Under the pieces are notes generated by a model, which was not told the origin of the DNA, did no database searches, and worked only from the letters and a program-made list of their open reading frames with translations. Shown in pieces: positions 32,035 through 43,507 of a stretch of 64,000 nt of DNA (its first letter is position 1; the number at the start of each line of letters is the position of its first letter). Origin of the DNA: Peromyscus leucopus (Eukaryota; Chordata; Mammalia; Rodentia; Cricetidae); the NCBI RefSeq assembly GCF_004664715.2, contig NC_051065.1, positions 151,492,826 to 151,556,825 on the forward strand. Reading direction: 5' to 3'. Made by a program: the position numbers and the translations under genes.

Positions 32035-32429
32035 CGCTGGTGTAGTCAGACGTTTTCCTGTGTCCTGCCTGGTCCCACAGCTACTCAGACCCAAGTAAAC
32101 ACACAGAATCTTATATTATTTATACAGTATAAACTGTATACTCCATGGCAGGCCTCTTGCTAGCTAGCTCTTACATCTTAAATTAGCCCATAACTATTAA
32201 TCTATGTATCACCATGCGTTCTGTGGCTTTACCTGTGTCCCATTACATGTTGCTCCTTAGGTGGCTGGCTCGCGTCTCTTCTCTTCTGTCTTTCTTCTTC
32301 CTGTATATCTACTTGTATTTCCTGCCTGTCTCTAAGCTGCCTTGCCATCTGCCAATACAGCTTTATTTATCAACCAATCAGAGCAACACATATTCACAGT
32401 GTACAGAAAGACATCCCACAGCACATTGG
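32035..32429 (-). mobile_element. ERV class II-like solo LTR, antisense
   Basis: The LTR is 32041-32423 (383 bp). In its own orientation it starts TGCTGTGGGATGTC, has GATAAATAAAGC and ends CTGACTACA. The flanks are cgctgg (32035-32040) and cattgg (32424-32429), a 6-bp duplication that fits if two transitions followed insertion. It interrupts L1 3'-UTR sequence. Confidence 0.75.
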
Positions 32430-32439
32430 TGTAATAGTG

Positions 32440-32870
32440 GCACAGATTTTATAGATGTAACCAACCACTTTTGATCAGATTTAAGGTCCAGTTCATCAGA
32501 CAGGACCCATACCTGACACTGCTAAAGTAGTTGAAAACCTAGTAGTTGAGACTAGATGGGCCATGAGCCTAGGAGAGAACCTACTATTACTATTTTGCTA
32601 AAGGAATGTAACAATAAAATGACTCCTAATGATACATCACTATACCCATAGATCAGAGTGTTGCTCAGCCCTCATCAGAGAAGCTTATTCTTTCAGTAGA
32701 TGAGAATTAAAGAGATTCACAATGAGACAATGTGCAAAGAGTGAGACAGTTTGGAGCACACAGCCTTAAGTGGGTTATCTTTACCCCTCCCCTCAGGGCT
32801 CAGGCTTCTTTTCAGAAGAGAAGGTGGAAAGATTGTACTGAACTGATCTTATGTCCAAGGGGAGAGGGTT
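32440..32870 (+). mobile_element. L1 (Lx-type) 3'-UTR fragment, sense
   Basis: TTTTGCTAAAGGAATGTAAC, AATAAAATGACTCCTAATGA and CCCTCCCCTCAGGGCTCAGG are the forward 3'-UTR blocks of the same L1 group. It faces the antisense fragment at 31385-32034 across the LTR. Confidence 0.72.
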
Positions 32871-33029
32871 TAAAAAAAATGACATGTTTTATCTGAAGTT
32901 AGGACCTGAAAACATTGAGAATTTGGGGGCCAAAGGGCTAACAGGCAGGTAGAGAATCTGCCTGACACAATGTGAGTGGAGACTATGTCCCCGATTAGTC
33001 CTCTAAGCCCATTATCAGTAGTCCATGTT

Positions 33030-33216
33030 GGTTCACCTATAAGAGCCCACAGACCAAATCTGGCTTTTATCTGCTTTGTAAATCAAATTTTACAGGGACA
33101 CAGTCACAGCACTGTGTTGTCTATGCCTGTTTCACCTCACAACAATGGCATTGAGAACAGAAACCATAAGCCTACAGCATTTATTATCTGGGCCTTTACA
33201 GATGAAGTTTTTGGTC
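33030..33216 (+). mobile_element. Ancient interspersed repeat, probable hAT-type DNA transposon
   Basis: CACAGACCAAATCTGGC, a TTGTAAATCAAATTTTACAG block, GGACACAGTCACAGC and TTTATTATCTGGGCCTTTAC follow a well-known old mammalian repeat (the TTTTATTGGAACACAGCCAC family). Subfamily name uncertain. Confidence 0.6.
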
Positions 33217-33572
33217 TGTATCATTTAAACAAATCAATAAAGACATTATGCTGATAATATTCTACCTTCCCAGTAGACATACAATCTCTGTGTGTATTCT
33301 GAACAAATAATGTATCAGAAAGGGTGACAAAATAAATTCCCAGTTTCTATTCTCAAGGAATTTAAAATCTAATTGAGATGACAAAGACTAGCACACATGT
33401 AAAACAAACAAACACAACTCCACAATATGAAATTAGAAATTTAGCTTGATACATATGCAAGTACCAGAATTTGGAGAGGAGGAAGTGTGGGCAGGGACAC
33501 GACTGGTGGTAAGAGAAGGTTGTGTTTGCTATGATTCAGTTCCAGGACAAGAGAATCTAGATCCTCCCTGGA
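33217..33572. other. Unique intergenic sequence
   Basis: Nothing recognised. Confidence 0.5.
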
Positions 33573-33716
33573 GAGATGCTGTAAGTTGTTTTGTTTTGTT
33601 TTGGTTTTTTTTTTTTTTTTTTTGAGACAGGGTTTCTCTGTGTAGCTTTGTACCTTTCCTGGATGCTGGAATTAAAGGTGTGCACCACCACTGCCCGGCT
33701 GAGATGCTATAATTTG
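33573..33716 (-). mobile_element. B1 with internal deletion, antisense, target duplication present
   Basis: The body is 33589-33700. It has the B1 3' half and 5' head but lacks about 50 central bases: CCTTTCCTGGATGCTGGAAT joins the halves. Flanks GAGATGCTGTAAGTTG (33573-33588) and GAGATGCTATAATTTG (33701-33716) are a 16-bp duplication with two mismatches. Confidence 0.9.
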
Positions 33717-33959
33717 TCTGTCCTGTATTTCTACTCTAGTACCATTTAAGTCACTGCTATTTTGGGTCTTGTGATTGGGAGATACCTTACTGACCAGAAA
33801 TATTTCTGAGTAACCTCAGTTGACTGATTGTTCTGGGGTTTGGAATTCCTTCAAGCTCCTCCAACTACAGAGAATTTACTCACAGAGTTTAATGTTCTTC
33901 TTTGGAGATGATCTCTACAAATGATCTTCGAACCCTAAGGCACCCAGGTCTAAACCTTG

Positions 33960-34130
33960 GCTCTGTCTCCCAGTTGTGTAACCTGGGGAGGGCTCTGCAA
34001 ACACTGGCCCTCAGTTTCCTCAGTATAAAACAGAGCTATTGATAGTACAAACTTCATGAGCTGTTATGAGAATGAAGAGGCACAACATCTGTGAAGTGTT
34101 TGGAATGTAAGAGCCCACTACAAAGCTAGG
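33960..34130 (+). mobile_element. MIR SINE, sense
   Basis: GTTGTGTAACCTGGGGAGGG, CTCAGTTTCCTCAGTATAAA and TGTTATGAGAATGAAGAGGC followed by GAAGTGTTTGGAATG cover most of the MIR consensus in order. Confidence 0.78.
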
Positions 34131-34920
34131 TCTCCACACACATTAAGCTGTGGACCATTGCCCTCAATAATAGCATGATTTTTATCCTGGGCAAGAGGGC
34201 GGCATGGATTCCAGAATAAAAATGAGCAGTTTATTGATAGTATTTGAAATATACAAAGGTAATGTGCAGAGACATTGCTCTACATTCTTAGTTTACTAAT
34301 GGTTGTGATTTTCTATGATTACCTTCTCCAGGCTCTGCTGTATCTGTGATGTCTTTAGGGACCTTGAGTCAGGGAGTGTGACACAAAAAAGTACAAAATA
34401 ATAATCTGCATGAATATGTTGCTGCAAGACTCTGGCATTTTCAGGAATGGTGGTGGCTGAATTTGGAGGTACGGCTGTTGGTGGGGACACAGCCTCAAGA
34501 GTTTTTGGCTCTGCTCTCGTGGGAGGAATGCAGAAACCACACTAGTTCTTATCCGTGATAAGAAGATAACAACGTTTATTTTTGTGCCTATTGTGGGGAT
34601 TGCTGAAAGAGCTCTTTGGCACACTTTAAGTGTTTTGATATAATCATAAAATATGAGGCTTTCCAAGGAGGAGCGTCCGGAGGCAGCTGAGCTTTCTCGA
34701 CAGGTAACGTCTGATGGAGGTATTGTTCTTTGTCTTCTTTGAGGTAGTGTGAGGATGAAAGGGCAGAGTGTTCCCACATTTCCGGGTGACACTAAACCGT
34801 TCTCTCCCAGTTAGTACTTTGACCCTGGCTGTGTAATGGAGACTTCCAAGAGTGGTGACTGGAACTCCACCCCAGGATACTGGCAGGGCTATTGCTAAGA
34901 CCTCTAGCATTAATGTGCCT
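34131..34920. other. Unique intergenic sequence with overlapping minus-strand frames
   Basis: Frames of 64-149 codons overlap here on the minus strand (34296-35093). The 149-codon one owes its first third to the adjacent B1 read backwards. None has a recognisable domain. Confidence 0.5.
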
Positions 34921-35130
34921 ATTAAAAATCTTGCTGGGCGGTGGGCGCACGCCTTTAATCCCAGCACTCGGGAGGCAGAGCCAGGCGGATCTCTGTGAGT
35001 TTGAGGCCAGCCTGGTCTACAGAGTGAGTTCCAGGAAAGGCGCAAAACTACACAGAGAAACCCTGTCTCCAAAAACCACAAAAACAAAAACAAAAAATAA
35101 ATAAATAAAAATAAATAAAAATAAAAATCT
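34921..35130 (+). mobile_element. B1 SINE, sense, young
   Basis: The body 34932-35120 starts GCTGGGCGGTGGGCGCACGC and ends CTACACAGAGAAACCCTGTC with a long (AAATA)n tail. ATTAAAAATCT (34921-34931) and ATAAAAATCT (35121-35130) are the target duplication. The AGGAAAGGCGCAAAACTACA form is the one I associate with cricetid B1s. Confidence 0.93.
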
Positions 35131-35217
35131 CAAACACTGCTGTTTGAGTTTATTTGCTTTTCTTAAGAATAGTATGGACTTATAAAAGAAGATTAGAAGC
35201 TGTCAGAAAGGCAAATA

Positions 35218-35219
<2 letters not shown>

Positions 35220-35276
<57 letters not shown>
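35220..35276. repeat. Poly-T run (57 T)
   Basis: The longest homopolymer in the window. Read on the minus strand it is a poly-A tract preceded, about 20 bases before, by ATTAAA, a common poly-A signal variant. Confidence 0.95.
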
Positions 35277-35278
<2 letters not shown>

Positions 35279-36460
35279 TATAAATGAGCCGTGTTTAATC
35301 TAAATTGAGAGAGAAACCCATCCTGGCCATTCCTCTGTGAAAGAGGAAGTAGTTACTTGTATGCCAGGTAACCTCTATGTTTAATTGTCTGCTTGTCTGA
35401 TGCTACGGCTTTATGTTGGGAAGGATGCCAGGCTGGGAGTGGCGAGTACTTCTGTGAGTGACATAGGTACAACCCTACCCTCTTGTAGCTCAGCACCTCT
35501 GTAGACACTCACAGATGAACAGGTAATCATGATAAAGTTGAGGTGGGGGCTTTGTCAAAAGTTTGGGGTGCCCTGGGAGAACAGCAGAAGCACGAGGGGC
35601 TTCAGTTACTCGACATGAACTGTGGAGTGTAACAAAATGAAGACACTGCATCCTGTCTTTGTGCCCAGACCACAGTGGAGCAGTCCTGACAGCCACAGGC
35701 TGGGCCTAGTTATTCCATGATGTTAGACTCTTCTCGTCTGGCCTCATAGAGGATCTAGAGACTTGTCTGAGTAATGTCATGGGTGCCATCTTAAAGTCAC
35801 CGTGGTCCCCACTGGTGTTGGGACACATTAGACTAGGAAAGGATGTTTCAAAAGCATCTGGAATTGGGGGGATTTCCTTCTCAGAGACTGCAGGTATGGC
35901 CCCAGTGTCTACCTATGCAAGGAGCACCTGCTTTGACTGCTATAGTTTCACCTGCCTAGCTTTCTCTTGTTCCTTTCCTCAGAAAACAGACTGAACTGTC
36001 TACTTCTTCACATCTGCCACTCCAAGGCAGGGAGTAGAAGCCTAGCTCAGTCTAGGAAAGGCTGGCTGCATCTGGTATACTCTGTCCCCTCACCTTAAGA
36101 TGGAAAGTCACCATCCAGTAGAACCAACATGGCATACTGTCTGTGGAGCCATATGCAGTCCTTTGCTAACAAAGGAATGATTTGGCTTTTGCTTCAGTTA
36201 GCGATAAAACATCACAAAAACGAGACAGTGTTAGCTTATCACAGTCCCAAGTTCTCTCTCCTAGAGGCTGTAAAGTCCAGGGAAATGCTGGCTGAGCCAC
36301 AGATGGAGCTCCAGGAGCCCCCTATTTTCTTGGACCTGAGGCTAGGGTGCTGCAAGCCACAGGAAAATGTAATGGAAGCCAGCTACTATCACAAAAGCTA
36401 CTACTTGGAAAAGTCAAGGACTTTTCCAAAGGTCAAGACATGGCTTAAGAAGTCTTGGTA
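35277..36460. other. Unique sequence; possible retroposed transcript next to poly-T
   Basis: The sequence adjoining the 57-T run would be the 3' end of a minus-strand retrocopy if the run is its tail, but I recognise no gene in it. The 110-codon plus-strand frame at 36129-36461 has no domain and is probably chance. Confidence 0.35.
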
Positions 36461-36479
36461 ATATTTTAGCTTTTGTATA

Positions 36480-37570
36480 TATATTGGCTGGTTCCTAAAA
36501 TGATTTTCTTGTGTGCTTCCAAGAACTCCTAACAGTGTATTTATCTAAAATTCCCATCAAGCATCCAAAGCCAAAAGATCTCCTGAACTAAAGTAACACC
36601 TTTATGGAAACACCTGTCTCCTAGGTCAGGCAGATAGCTTAATTTCTTGTGCAATTTGAGGTGAGACCCTCCTTTCTTATACAGCCTTACTAACATCATA
36701 GACTCCTAACTTCTTACCTAACCTTAACCTAACCTTACCTTAACCACTTCTAGGAATGTAGATTGAGCACATAAATTCCTTTTTGATATATTAACCAATA
36801 TTAGCTCTCAGTTGACCTCCTCCTTTACCATTCCCTTTGTGGGTTGTAAAAGAAAGCCTGATGGTCACTGCCTGAGGAAAACTCTCGTCTGCCTTCTTGA
36901 CCCTGCAGGAATTCAAGCCTGATGACCTTGCTCTGCCAGAGGATTGCTATTGCTTGCATTTATAACTGGGTTCCTGAGAGACTTGGGGGGGAACTAGGAG
37001 GTATAAGGAGAGGTATAAGGATACTTGGAGGAGGATTGGAGAGAGAGAACTTGAGGATGAGACAGAGAAGAGAAAAAAGAATGTAAGAACTAGATGGGTA
37101 AGAACTGGAGAGGAATGAACTGAGATGGGGAAGAACTAGATTGAAGGGCTAGAAGAGAGTACTAGAGGAATGAGATGGAAGATGAGGAAGAGCCAGATGG
37201 GGAAGAACAAGATGAGGAAGAACAAGATGAGAGAGAAGGAGATGGGAGAGGAGCTGAGATGGGAAAGAACTAGATGGATGAGAACCTAGATGGGGCAGGA
37301 CTAATATGAGAGAATTAAGATAGAACTTAGAGGGACAGCAGATAAACGTAGAGAGAAATCAGGCAAGAAAGGAGCTAGGCATGAGAGCAGAATAGAAGCT
37401 GCACATAGAATTGACACAGAATAATAAAGTGTATGGATCAGGGAGTTTCATGTATGTAGATTCATTTAATTTCATCAAAGATTAAATTATCAACTGGTTG
37501 TAGATTCTTCCCAGACCTTGGGAGGGGACTATCGAGGGGCTAGACCGCCATAGTCCCCAATACTGGGGCA
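36480..37570 (+). mobile_element. Candidate long LTR with purine-rich repeat region
   Basis: Ends are not resolved. Features of an LTR in order: a TTTATAAC box (36959), a purine-rich block of degenerate AGATGGGGAAGAACTAG units (about 36990-37330), an AATAAAG poly-A signal (37423-37429), then an R/U5-like segment with GACCGCCATAGTCCCCAATA. From memory, long LTRs with such purine tracts occur in muroid ERVs of the mys/mysTR type. Family assignment is a guess. Confidence 0.4.
36990..37330. repeat. Degenerate purine-rich tandem repeat (GATGRGGAAGAAC)n
   Basis: At least a dozen imperfect units, mostly 12-20 bp, such as GATGGGGAAGAACTAGAT and GATGAGGAAGAACAA. Over 85 percent G/A on the plus strand by eye. 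Confidence 0.8.
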
Positions 37571-38284
37571 GAAGAAGAATAGGGATGATTTCCAGGCTGT
37601 CAGGCGAGAATTATGGCCAAACTAAGTGGATTCTGCCTTTCTTTGCACAGAGGAAATTAGCAATTCAGAGAAGTGGCTTTTGAGTGGTCCCATTAGGTTA
37701 GAATAGAGAGATCAGGAGCCAAGGTTCTCATCTCTGGCCACATTCTGGAGTTGCTGGAAGGCATTTATAAAGACGTACCAGGGACCAGAGCTCACATAGA
37801 CGAGTCAGTCAGACTCAGAAGTTGGCAAATTTCAATGGGATGCTAGCTGCATGCAGCCCAGAGGCAGAGTTCATTGGACAGCATGTATGGTAGCCTCAGG
37901 GTCAAGAACAAGTTTCCTGGCTGGGTTTAGATCTGGGTCTGCTAATGGAACTGGAGCAACTTACGTGTCTATGCAAACAGCTACTTCCATCTCCATCAGA
38001 TGAGGTTGTTAATAATGTTTACTGGGTGATTATGGAAGCTCAAACAAAAGATTGCAAATAAAACACATGCACACAGCAGACCCTTTACGCAAACACGTGA
38101 CTGGCTACTGTTACTTGGTAATGGCATACAGGATTGGATTTCCAATTTCCTGTCCTCCCGGCAAGGGTCTTTCCACCAATACCATCCACCATGGCCATTG
38201 GTTCAGTGCAAGATGGAGCACTTCCTTAAAAAGGATACCTTTTTTTTTTTTTTTAAAAAAAAAATAGAAATGAATGACTTTATA
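37571..38284. other. Unique intergenic sequence
   Basis: No clear repeat. A weak MIR-like stretch may lie near 37925-38025. Confidence 0.4.
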
Positions 38285-38499
38285 TATATTTTTAATATTT
38301 CTTCTTATTTATGTTTATGTGTATGTCTCTGTGTCTTCCACGGGTGTGCGGGTTTCCTAGGAGGCCAGAAGAGAGAAGTTGGATCTCTTCGAGTTGGAGT
38401 AACAGGGTTATAAACTTTCAGATGTGGGTGCAGGGAACTGAATTTGGGTCCTCTGCAAAACCAAGTGCTCCTCAGGACTACGCTAACTCTCTAGTCTCA
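38285..38499 (-). mobile_element. B3/B2-family SINE, antisense
   Basis: An AT-rich tail, AGGAGGCCAGAAGAGAGAAG, GTGGGTGCAGGGAACTGAAT and CTAACTCTCTAGTC at the head end. Confidence 0.78.
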
Positions 38500-39042
38500 T
38501 GACCTTACTTTAGAAGTAATAAAGAATTGTTTAATTATTTGAGAATTTTGTACACAGTGTTTTGGTCATATTCATCCCTTTCTCTTCCAACATCTCCCAA
38601 ATCCACCCCCTTCCCTCCCCACCCAACTTTATGTCATTAAAAAAAATCCCTTGAGTCCAATTTGTGTTCTCTGTATATTCTTAGGGTTGTGGGTATCTAC
38701 GGGAGTGTGGTTGACTCCAGGGACCACAGCCTTAAAGAAAACTGAGGCTCCCTCTCCCAGAAACTATCAGTTGAGAATAGCTCTTTAGCTGGAGGTGGGG
38801 CTTCATGCCCACATCCCTCCTCTATGCTGGGATTTTGTCTAGCTTGAGCTTGTGCAGGTCTTGTCCATACTGTCACAACTGCTAAGAATTCATGGGTGCA
38901 ACTGTCCTGCTCTGTCTGGAAATCACTGTCTCCTTATGGACATCCACTTCTGGCTCATAAAATCTTTCTTCCTCCTCTCCCACAATAATCCCCGAGCCTT
39001 TGGAGGAAGGGTGTGATAGAGATGTCCGTTTTAGGGCTGATG

Positions 39043-39188
39043 TTCCATAATCTCTTATTCTCTACATCGTTACCAGGAGTGGGTCTCTGTATTAATTGCA
39101 ATCTACTACAAGATATTCCATAATCTCTTATTCTCTACATCTTGACCAGGAGTGGGTCTCTGTATTAATTGCAATCTACTACAAGAAG
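39043..39188. repeat. 73-bp tandem duplication in the L1 3' UTR
   Basis: Two copies (39043-39115 and 39116-39188), each starting TTCCATAATCTCTTATTCTC and differing at only about three bases. Other L1 3' UTRs in the window have one copy of this block, so it arose locally. Confidence 0.92.
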
Positions 39189-39619
39189 ATACATCTGTGA
39201 TGAGGGTTAAGAGAATCACTTACCTATGGGTATAACAATAAGTCATTAGGTTTAATATTATGCCCATTTAGTAGAATAACAGTGGTAGGTTCTCCCTTAG
39301 GGCCTATGACCCATCTTTTAGCACAGGTTCTTGGCCCTTATGTTGGTGCCAGGTATGGGTTTCATCTTGTGGATCAAGCCTTAAATCCAATTAGAAGGTG
39401 GTTGGTTACTCCCACATTTGTGCTAATATTGCATTACTGAGTATTTCTTGCCAGGTCAGTCATTATTGTAGTTCACAGGTTTCACAGGTAGGTGAGATTG
39501 AGGATTACTTTTCCCCTCCAGTATCATGCACAGCACCTCCCAGCATTATGGAAGCTAGCTAGTAGGGATGAAGTTTCCATGTGAGTACCAGCTCCATTTC
39601 TCCATATGCTATTACTCAA

Positions 39620-39706
<87 letters not shown>

Positions 39707-39707
39707 A
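39620..39707. repeat. (TA)n(GA)n compound microsatellite
   Basis: About 65 bp of TA with two interruptions followed by 11 GA units. Confidence 0.95.
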
Positions 39708-40147
39708 TAATAGATTAGGCTGGAGTTTAGCTCAGAAAAATGGCAATAACCTATAATGTTTGTGTGCCTATGGGAACTGATTGGCCAACACCTCCATAAG
39801 AGGAAGCCCATTCCTGGCACTGGTCCTTTTATTTGTTAGCCTCTGGTATCTAGTACAGCATTATTGCCTCATTATAGGGTAACTCAACTTAAACTCATTT
39901 TATATATATACTTTAGAAAGCTATAGGTTTCCATGTGACTTTTCCAAAAGGTCCTTATTGTTAGTAATCCTTCCCACATTCTCTCCTTTACTCTGCCTTC
40001 CCATTCCTTACCTCATTTAACCCTTCCTGTTCCATTATTTCACATTACTTCTTTATGTCACTGTGTTCTAGCTCCCCTTTCTTGGGAACTGCCCCTCATT
40101 ATGGTCCCATCCTAATTTCCTGACCTCTATAGTTATTCCAAATGAAA

Positions 40148-40522
40148 CACACTGTATTAATTACTTTCCTGTTGCTGTGACAAAACACTATGACCAAAAG
40201 TGTCTTATGGAACAAAGAGTTTGACTTACAGTTCCAGAGGAGAAGAGTCTATCATGGGAGAGAGCCATGGTAGCAGGTCACAGGTAGCAGGTATTGTGGC
40301 AGGGGCAGGAAGCTGAGCGATCCATCTTTAAACATGAAGTAGGGAGAGCAATCTGGAAGTAGGGAATGACTATATACCCTCAAAGCCTAATTCTGGTGAT
40401 ATACATCCTCTAGCAAGGCTACACCTCCCCTAACATCCCCAAACAGTGCCACAAACCAAGGACCATGTATTCAAATGCCTGAATCTAAGTGGCACATTTT
40501 CCATCCAAACCACCACACATAC
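40148..40522 (-). mobile_element. MaLR/MT-like solo LTR, antisense, inside L1 copy A
   Basis: The LTR is 40153-40517, the reverse of the 3754/7355/22262 family (ends TGTATTAATTACTTTCCTGT and CCAAACCACCACA). Flanks cacac (40148-40152) and catac (40518-40522) are a 5-bp duplication with one mismatch. Confidence 0.82.
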
Positions 40523-40825
40523 ATATCTAAAGATTCAAATTTAACATTTACATATGAGAGAAAATGTGCTATGTTTGTATTTCTGGATCTAGGTTACCTT
40601 CTTCAGAATGATTGTTTCTGACTCCATCTACTTACCTGTTAATTTCATTTTTCTTAAGAGCTAATTAATATTTCATTGTGTAAATGTACCACATTTAAAC
40701 TGTCCATTTGTCCATTGATGGACACATAGGTAGTTTGTTTTCATTTACTGGCTATTGTGAGCAGAGCAGCAAGGTACACAGATGAGCAAGTGTCTCTGAG
40801 CAGGATATAGAGTCCTTTGGGTCTA

Positions 40826-41180
40826 TGTCTGTCTTACTTGGGTTTCTAGTGCTGCGATAGAACACCTTTGCCAAAGTAACTTGGAGAGGAAAAGATTTAC
40901 CTCAGCTTACATGTCCAGGGAACAGTCCATCACTGAGGGAAGGCAGAACCGAAACTCAAGGCAGGGCAAGAACCTGGGAAGGGCAAGAACTAAAGAAGCC
41001 ATGGAGGAGTGCTCTCCAGGACCACCTACCCACAATGCCCTGGGACCTCCTACAGCAATCATTAATCAAGAAAATTCTCTACAGACTTGTCTACAGCTAA
41101 TTGTATGGAGGCATTTTCTTGATTAAGATTCTCTCCAAATGACCCAACCTTGTGTCAAGTTGACATAAAACTAGCCAACA
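40826..41180 (-). mobile_element. MaLR-like solo LTR, antisense, inside L1 copy A
   Basis: Starts TGTCTGTCTTACTTGGGTTT and ends TGACATAAAACTAGCCAACA, the reverse of a TGTTGGCTAG LTR start. L1 sequence resumes on both sides. Confidence 0.78.
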
Positions 41181-41786
41181 TGATGCCCAAGAATGGTATA
41201 TTCGAGATCATATGGTAGATTTATTTCTAGATTATTTTTTTATGTTTTCCAGAGGGGCTGCACCAGTTTGCACTCCTACCAGCAGTGAATAGTTGTTTCC
41301 CCTTCCCCATATCCATGCCCGCATTTGTTGTCTCTTCTTTTTATCTTAGCCATTCTAACTAGGGTAAGATTTCCTCTCAAAGTAGTTTTAATTTACATTT
41401 CCCTGATGGCTAAGTATGTTAAACATTTATAAAAGTATTTCTCACCATATGCATTCCGTCATTGGAGAACAAACTCTATTTAGTTCCATGCCCCATTTTT
41501 TAATTGAGCTGTTTTTAGCTCTTTATATATTCTAGATACTAACTCTCTCAGATGCATAGCTGGTAAATAGTTTTCCCATTCTGTGGGTTGCTTCTTCGCT
41601 CAGATGATGGTCTCCTTCACTGTAGAGAAGTTTTTAGTTTCCTGAGGTTCCATTTATCACTTGTTGTTCTTGGTGCATGCGCTCCCAGGATCTGTCCAGA
41701 AACTCATCTCCTGGGCCTCTACGTTCAGGCCTATTTCCTGCTTTCTCCTCTATCGGAGTCAGAGTATCAGCTCTTTTGTTGAGGTC

Positions 41787-42166
41787 TGTCTTTGGGGTCT
41801 ATTGCTGTGGTAAACACAATGATCAAAAGCAGCTTGTGGGGGAAAGGGCCTATTTTGCTAATGCTTCCACATCATAGTCTGTCATTGAAGGAAGTTGGGG
41901 CAGAAACTCAAAGTAGGAACCTGGAAGTAGGAACTGAAGTAGAAACCACAGAGGAACACGGCTTACTGGCTGGCTCCCCGTGGCTTGCTCAGCCTGCTTT
42001 CTTATGGCATCCAGGACCATCAGCTCAGCGGTGACATTGCCCACAGTAACCTGGGCCCTTCCACATCAATAATTCCACAGGCCAGTCTGGTGGAGACATT
42101 TTCTCAATTGAGTTTTCTTCTTCCCAAATGACTCTAACATGTCAAGTTGACAAAAAGCTAGCCTTT
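41787..42166 (-). mobile_element. MaLR-like solo LTR, antisense, inside L1 ORF2
   Basis: Starts TGTCTTTGGGGTCTATTGCT and ends GTTGACAAAAAGCTAGCC. The L1 reading interrupted at TTGAGGTC resumes at TTTGATCCATCTGGAATTG. The last few LTR bases and one target duplication seem lost. Confidence 0.8.
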
Positions 42167-43317
42167 GATCCATCTGGAATTGAATTTTGTGCAGGGTGAG
42201 AGATAAGGATCTGGTTTAATTCTTATATATGTAGTTACCCAGTTTGACCAGCACTGTGTTTCAGAGTTTCTGTCTGTTCTCCAATGTGTATTGTTGGTCT
42301 CTTTGTCAAAAACCAGGTAGCTCTAAGACTGTGTGCTCATATGTGGGTTCTCCATTCTGGTCCGTTGTTCGATGTGTCTGTTTTTCTATCACTGCCATGT
42401 TATTTTTATTACTGGAGCTCTATAGAATAACCTGAGATAGGGAATGTGATACCTCCAACAGTTTTTTTTTTTTGATCATTCAGGAATGCTTTGACCATCG
42501 TGTGTGTGTGTGTGTGTTTCTGTATGAAATTTTAAATTCTTGTTTTTCAATTTCTTTGAAGAACTGGGCTAGAATTTTGAGAGGGATTGTGTTGAATCTG
42601 CAGATTGCTTTTGGTATGATGACCATATTCACAAGATGGATCCTACCAATCCGAGATCAGGGAGGTCTTTCCATCTTCTAGTGTCATGTCCAGTTTCCTT
42701 TTTCAGTGTCTTAATGTTTTCCCTGTGCAGATCTCTCACCTCCTAGGAGATGGATCTGTTCAAGGGATTTGTGGTGGACTCTTGAAGGACTTTTGTATGG
42801 AGAATAGTATCATTTGCAAATAAGGACACTGGCTTCTTTCCTATTTGTATTCCCCTCATCTTCACTTGGCAAAGCTGAAATTCCAAGCACCGTATTTAAC
42901 GCGGGGAGAGTGGACATCTTTGTCTTCTTCCTACTTTTAGTGGAAATGGTCTGAGTTTTACTCTTTGCTGTGATGTTGGCTGTGGGCTTACAGTATATCG
43001 CCTTTATTATGTTGAGATATGTCTCATCTACCCCTAGATTTTTCAGGGATTTGTGATGAAGGGATGTTGGATTTTGTCAAGGGCCCTGTATCTAATGATG
43101 ATTTCTGTCCTTGTTTCTATTTATGTGGTGGATCATATTTATGAATTTATGTATGTTGAACCATCCCTGTAATCCTAGGATGAAGGCAACTTAATCATGG
43201 AAGATAATTTTTTAAAGTAAACTTTACTATAAAATTTGCATATAAATATAAGTGTCACATACCAAAGATAACTAGATCTAAAATGTTAGATAATCTTTTT
43301 GATGTGTTCTTGAATTT

Positions 43318-43507
43318 GGTTTGCAAGTTTTTTTTTTTTTTTTTTGATTTTTCGAGACAGGGTTTCTCTGTGCAGCTTTGTGCCTTTCCTGGAATTCACT
43401 TGGTAGCCCAGGCTGGCCTCGAACTCACAGAGATCCGCCTGGCTCTGTCTCCCGAGTGCTGGGATTAAAGGCGTGCACCACCACCGCCCAGCGGTTTGCA
43501 AGTTTTT
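43318..43507 (-). mobile_element. B1 SINE, antisense, inside L1 ORF2, 15-bp target duplication
   Basis: The body 43333-43492 is near consensus (TTCGAGACAGGGTTTCTCTG, GGGATTAAAGGCGTGCACCA). It is flanked by identical GGTTTGCAAGTTTTT copies (43318-43332 and 43493-43507). Confidence 0.95.

Noticed and set aside
34644..35093. 149-codon minus-strand frame containing RLSWNSLCRPGW-like sequence
   Set aside because: The recognisable part is a B1 SINE read backwards, a common false exon in rodent genomes.
36711..36757. Interstitial telomere repeat
   Set aside because: Units are irregular CCTAA/CCTTAA with almost no true CCCTAA hexamers; more likely a chance low-complexity run or part of an LTR.
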